NCBI GenBank assembly: GCA_025360875.1 | Contig: JANYBI010000438.1 | Location: forward strand, 1-13,500 | Source: Lentisphaerota bacterium | Lineage (GTDB): Bacteria; Verrucomicrobiota; Lentisphaeria; Victivallales; GWF2-50-93 | Direction of reading: 5' to 3' | Length of the DNA stretch: 13,500 nucleotides | Part shown: one piece after another, positions 13,112-13,500 of the stretch | How the letters are laid out: every line of letters begins with the position of its first letter | Position numbering within the stretch: the first letter of the stretch is position 1 | Notes under the pieces: model-generated | What the model was told of the DNA's origin: nothing | The model's database searches: none | The model's input: only the letters and a program-made list of their open reading frames with translations | Program-made: the position numbers and the translations under genes

Positions 13112-13500
13112 CTATTTCCTTGAGGATTGATCAACCGTAAACAATGTGTTGGTCCAGGCGCGTTTGCCTTCATGATCTTCTATTTCGATGTAGCAATGGG
13201 TCCAGTCGGACGGAATAGGCAGGAACGCCTCGGTGATTTCCTGTTGTCCTTCAAAAGATCCAAGTTGCTGGCCAAGGGGACCGGAACCGACCAGCCTTAT
13301 GAATTGTACTGCTGATGTAGTGATATGCACCTTGTCGCCGTCCAATTCGACAGTATGAAATTTCGGTCCGCATGAAGAGTAGTAGTTTCCGCGTCTGATT
13401 GCACGTGTGATTGAGTTTTCTGACAGCTCTTCTGCATTTACTGTGATCCATCCTCCGTTCCATCCAGGATGTTCGGCACGAAGGTGGGCATCATCTGCTG
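13112..13500 (-). CDS. PHP/CehA-like metallohydrolase, C-terminal part (5' end beyond window)
   Basis: The frame is open on the - strand from the window edge to TAG at 13114-13112, giving 129 visible residues with no start of its own. The visible part begins ADDAHLRAEHPGWNGGWITV, then ELSENSITRAIRRGNYYSSC and GPKFHTVELDGDKVHI, and ends in beta strands (CYIEIEDHEGKRAWTNTLF). DDAH (a metal-ligand aspartate/histidine pair), the W-x-x-V strand and the S-I-x-x-A-(x)n-G-x-YYSSxGP stretch are the C-terminal signature of PHP-domain phosphoesterases of the CehA/McbA kind. The tail strands resemble the Ig-like end of those proteins. The substrate cannot be told from this part. It is followed by 189 bp and the MEMO gene on the same strand, which has its own promoter candidate, so they may not share a transcript. 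Confidence 0.82.
   Translation of the reverse strand, partial: ADDAHLRAEHPGWNGGWITVNAEELSENSITRAIRRGNYYSSCGPKFHTVELDGDKVHITTSAVQFIRLVGSGPLGQQLGSFEGQQEITEAFLPIPSDWTHCYIEIEDHEGKRAWTNTLFTVDQSSRK

Noticed and set aside
13251..13463. A 70-codon - strand frame near the window end
   Set aside because: It overlaps, out of frame, the PHP-like C-terminus, which carries family motifs and is open to the window edge.
12026..13500. A full AmmeMemoRadiSam set
   Set aside because: Only the MEMO component is present; neither an AMMECR1-like nor a radical SAM gene is in the window.
1..13500. CRISPR arrays, tRNA or rRNA genes, insertion sequences, attachment sites
   Set aside because: I found no regularly spaced repeats, no cloverleaf-like stretch and no transposase or integrase reading frame.

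Overview
The window is bacterial DNA of moderate GC (about 50% by eye). It is densely coded, with many AGG arginine and ATA isoleucine codons, Shine-Dalgarno-type ribosome sites, and three genes that seem to start with TTG. It carries lipoproteins, a hybrid histidine kinase, a PknB-type Ser/Thr kinase with a zinc ribbon, and envelope glycosylation enzymes. Together these suggest a Gram-negative-type, probably uncultured lineage, perhaps of the PVC/Planctomycetota-Omnitrophota kind. That placement is inference, because no rRNA or marker gene is present. I see no tRNA, rRNA, CRISPR array, transposase or phage gene.

Region 1 (1-4482, + strand) is an envelope sugar locus. It holds the end of a DPM1-like GT2 polyprenyl-phosphate sugar synthase, a TVP38/TMEM64 (VTT, DedA-like) membrane protein, a WlbA-type UDP-GlcNAcA 3-dehydrogenase of the Gfo/Idh/MocA family, and a GT39/ArnT-like GT-C glycosyltransferase. 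The first and last make a logical donor/acceptor pair: GT2 enzymes of this type charge a polyprenyl phosphate, and GT-C enzymes spend such donors outside the membrane. A compound inverted-repeat element lies between the first two genes.

Region 2 (4496-9272) opens with a small lipoprotein on the - strand that has a near-consensus sigma70 promoter. Divergent from it is a + strand operon: zinc-ribbon Ser/Thr kinase, two paralogous membrane-anchored bacterial PH (bPH2/YdbS-like) proteins whose reading frames overlap by one base, and an MtfA-like zinc peptidase. A coiled-coil lipoprotein with its own candidate promoter follows. The kinase/PH/PH/peptidase set is the best candidate here for an undescribed functional unit. 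The two PH proteins share a short C-terminal helix motif as well as the PH core.

Region 3 (9285-13500, - strand) holds a MEMO1-family protein whose stop overlaps (ATGA) the start of a 914-residue PAS-GAF-PAS hybrid histidine kinase with a terminal, slightly degenerate receiver domain. Upstream of them is the C-terminal end of a PHP/CehA-like metallohydrolase running off the window. The MEMO-kinase pair has tandem TATAAT boxes and a perfect 7-bp palindrome in the -35 area. No intergenic stretch exceeds 300 bases; the longest are 691-864, 4805-4993 and 12923-13111, all described below.
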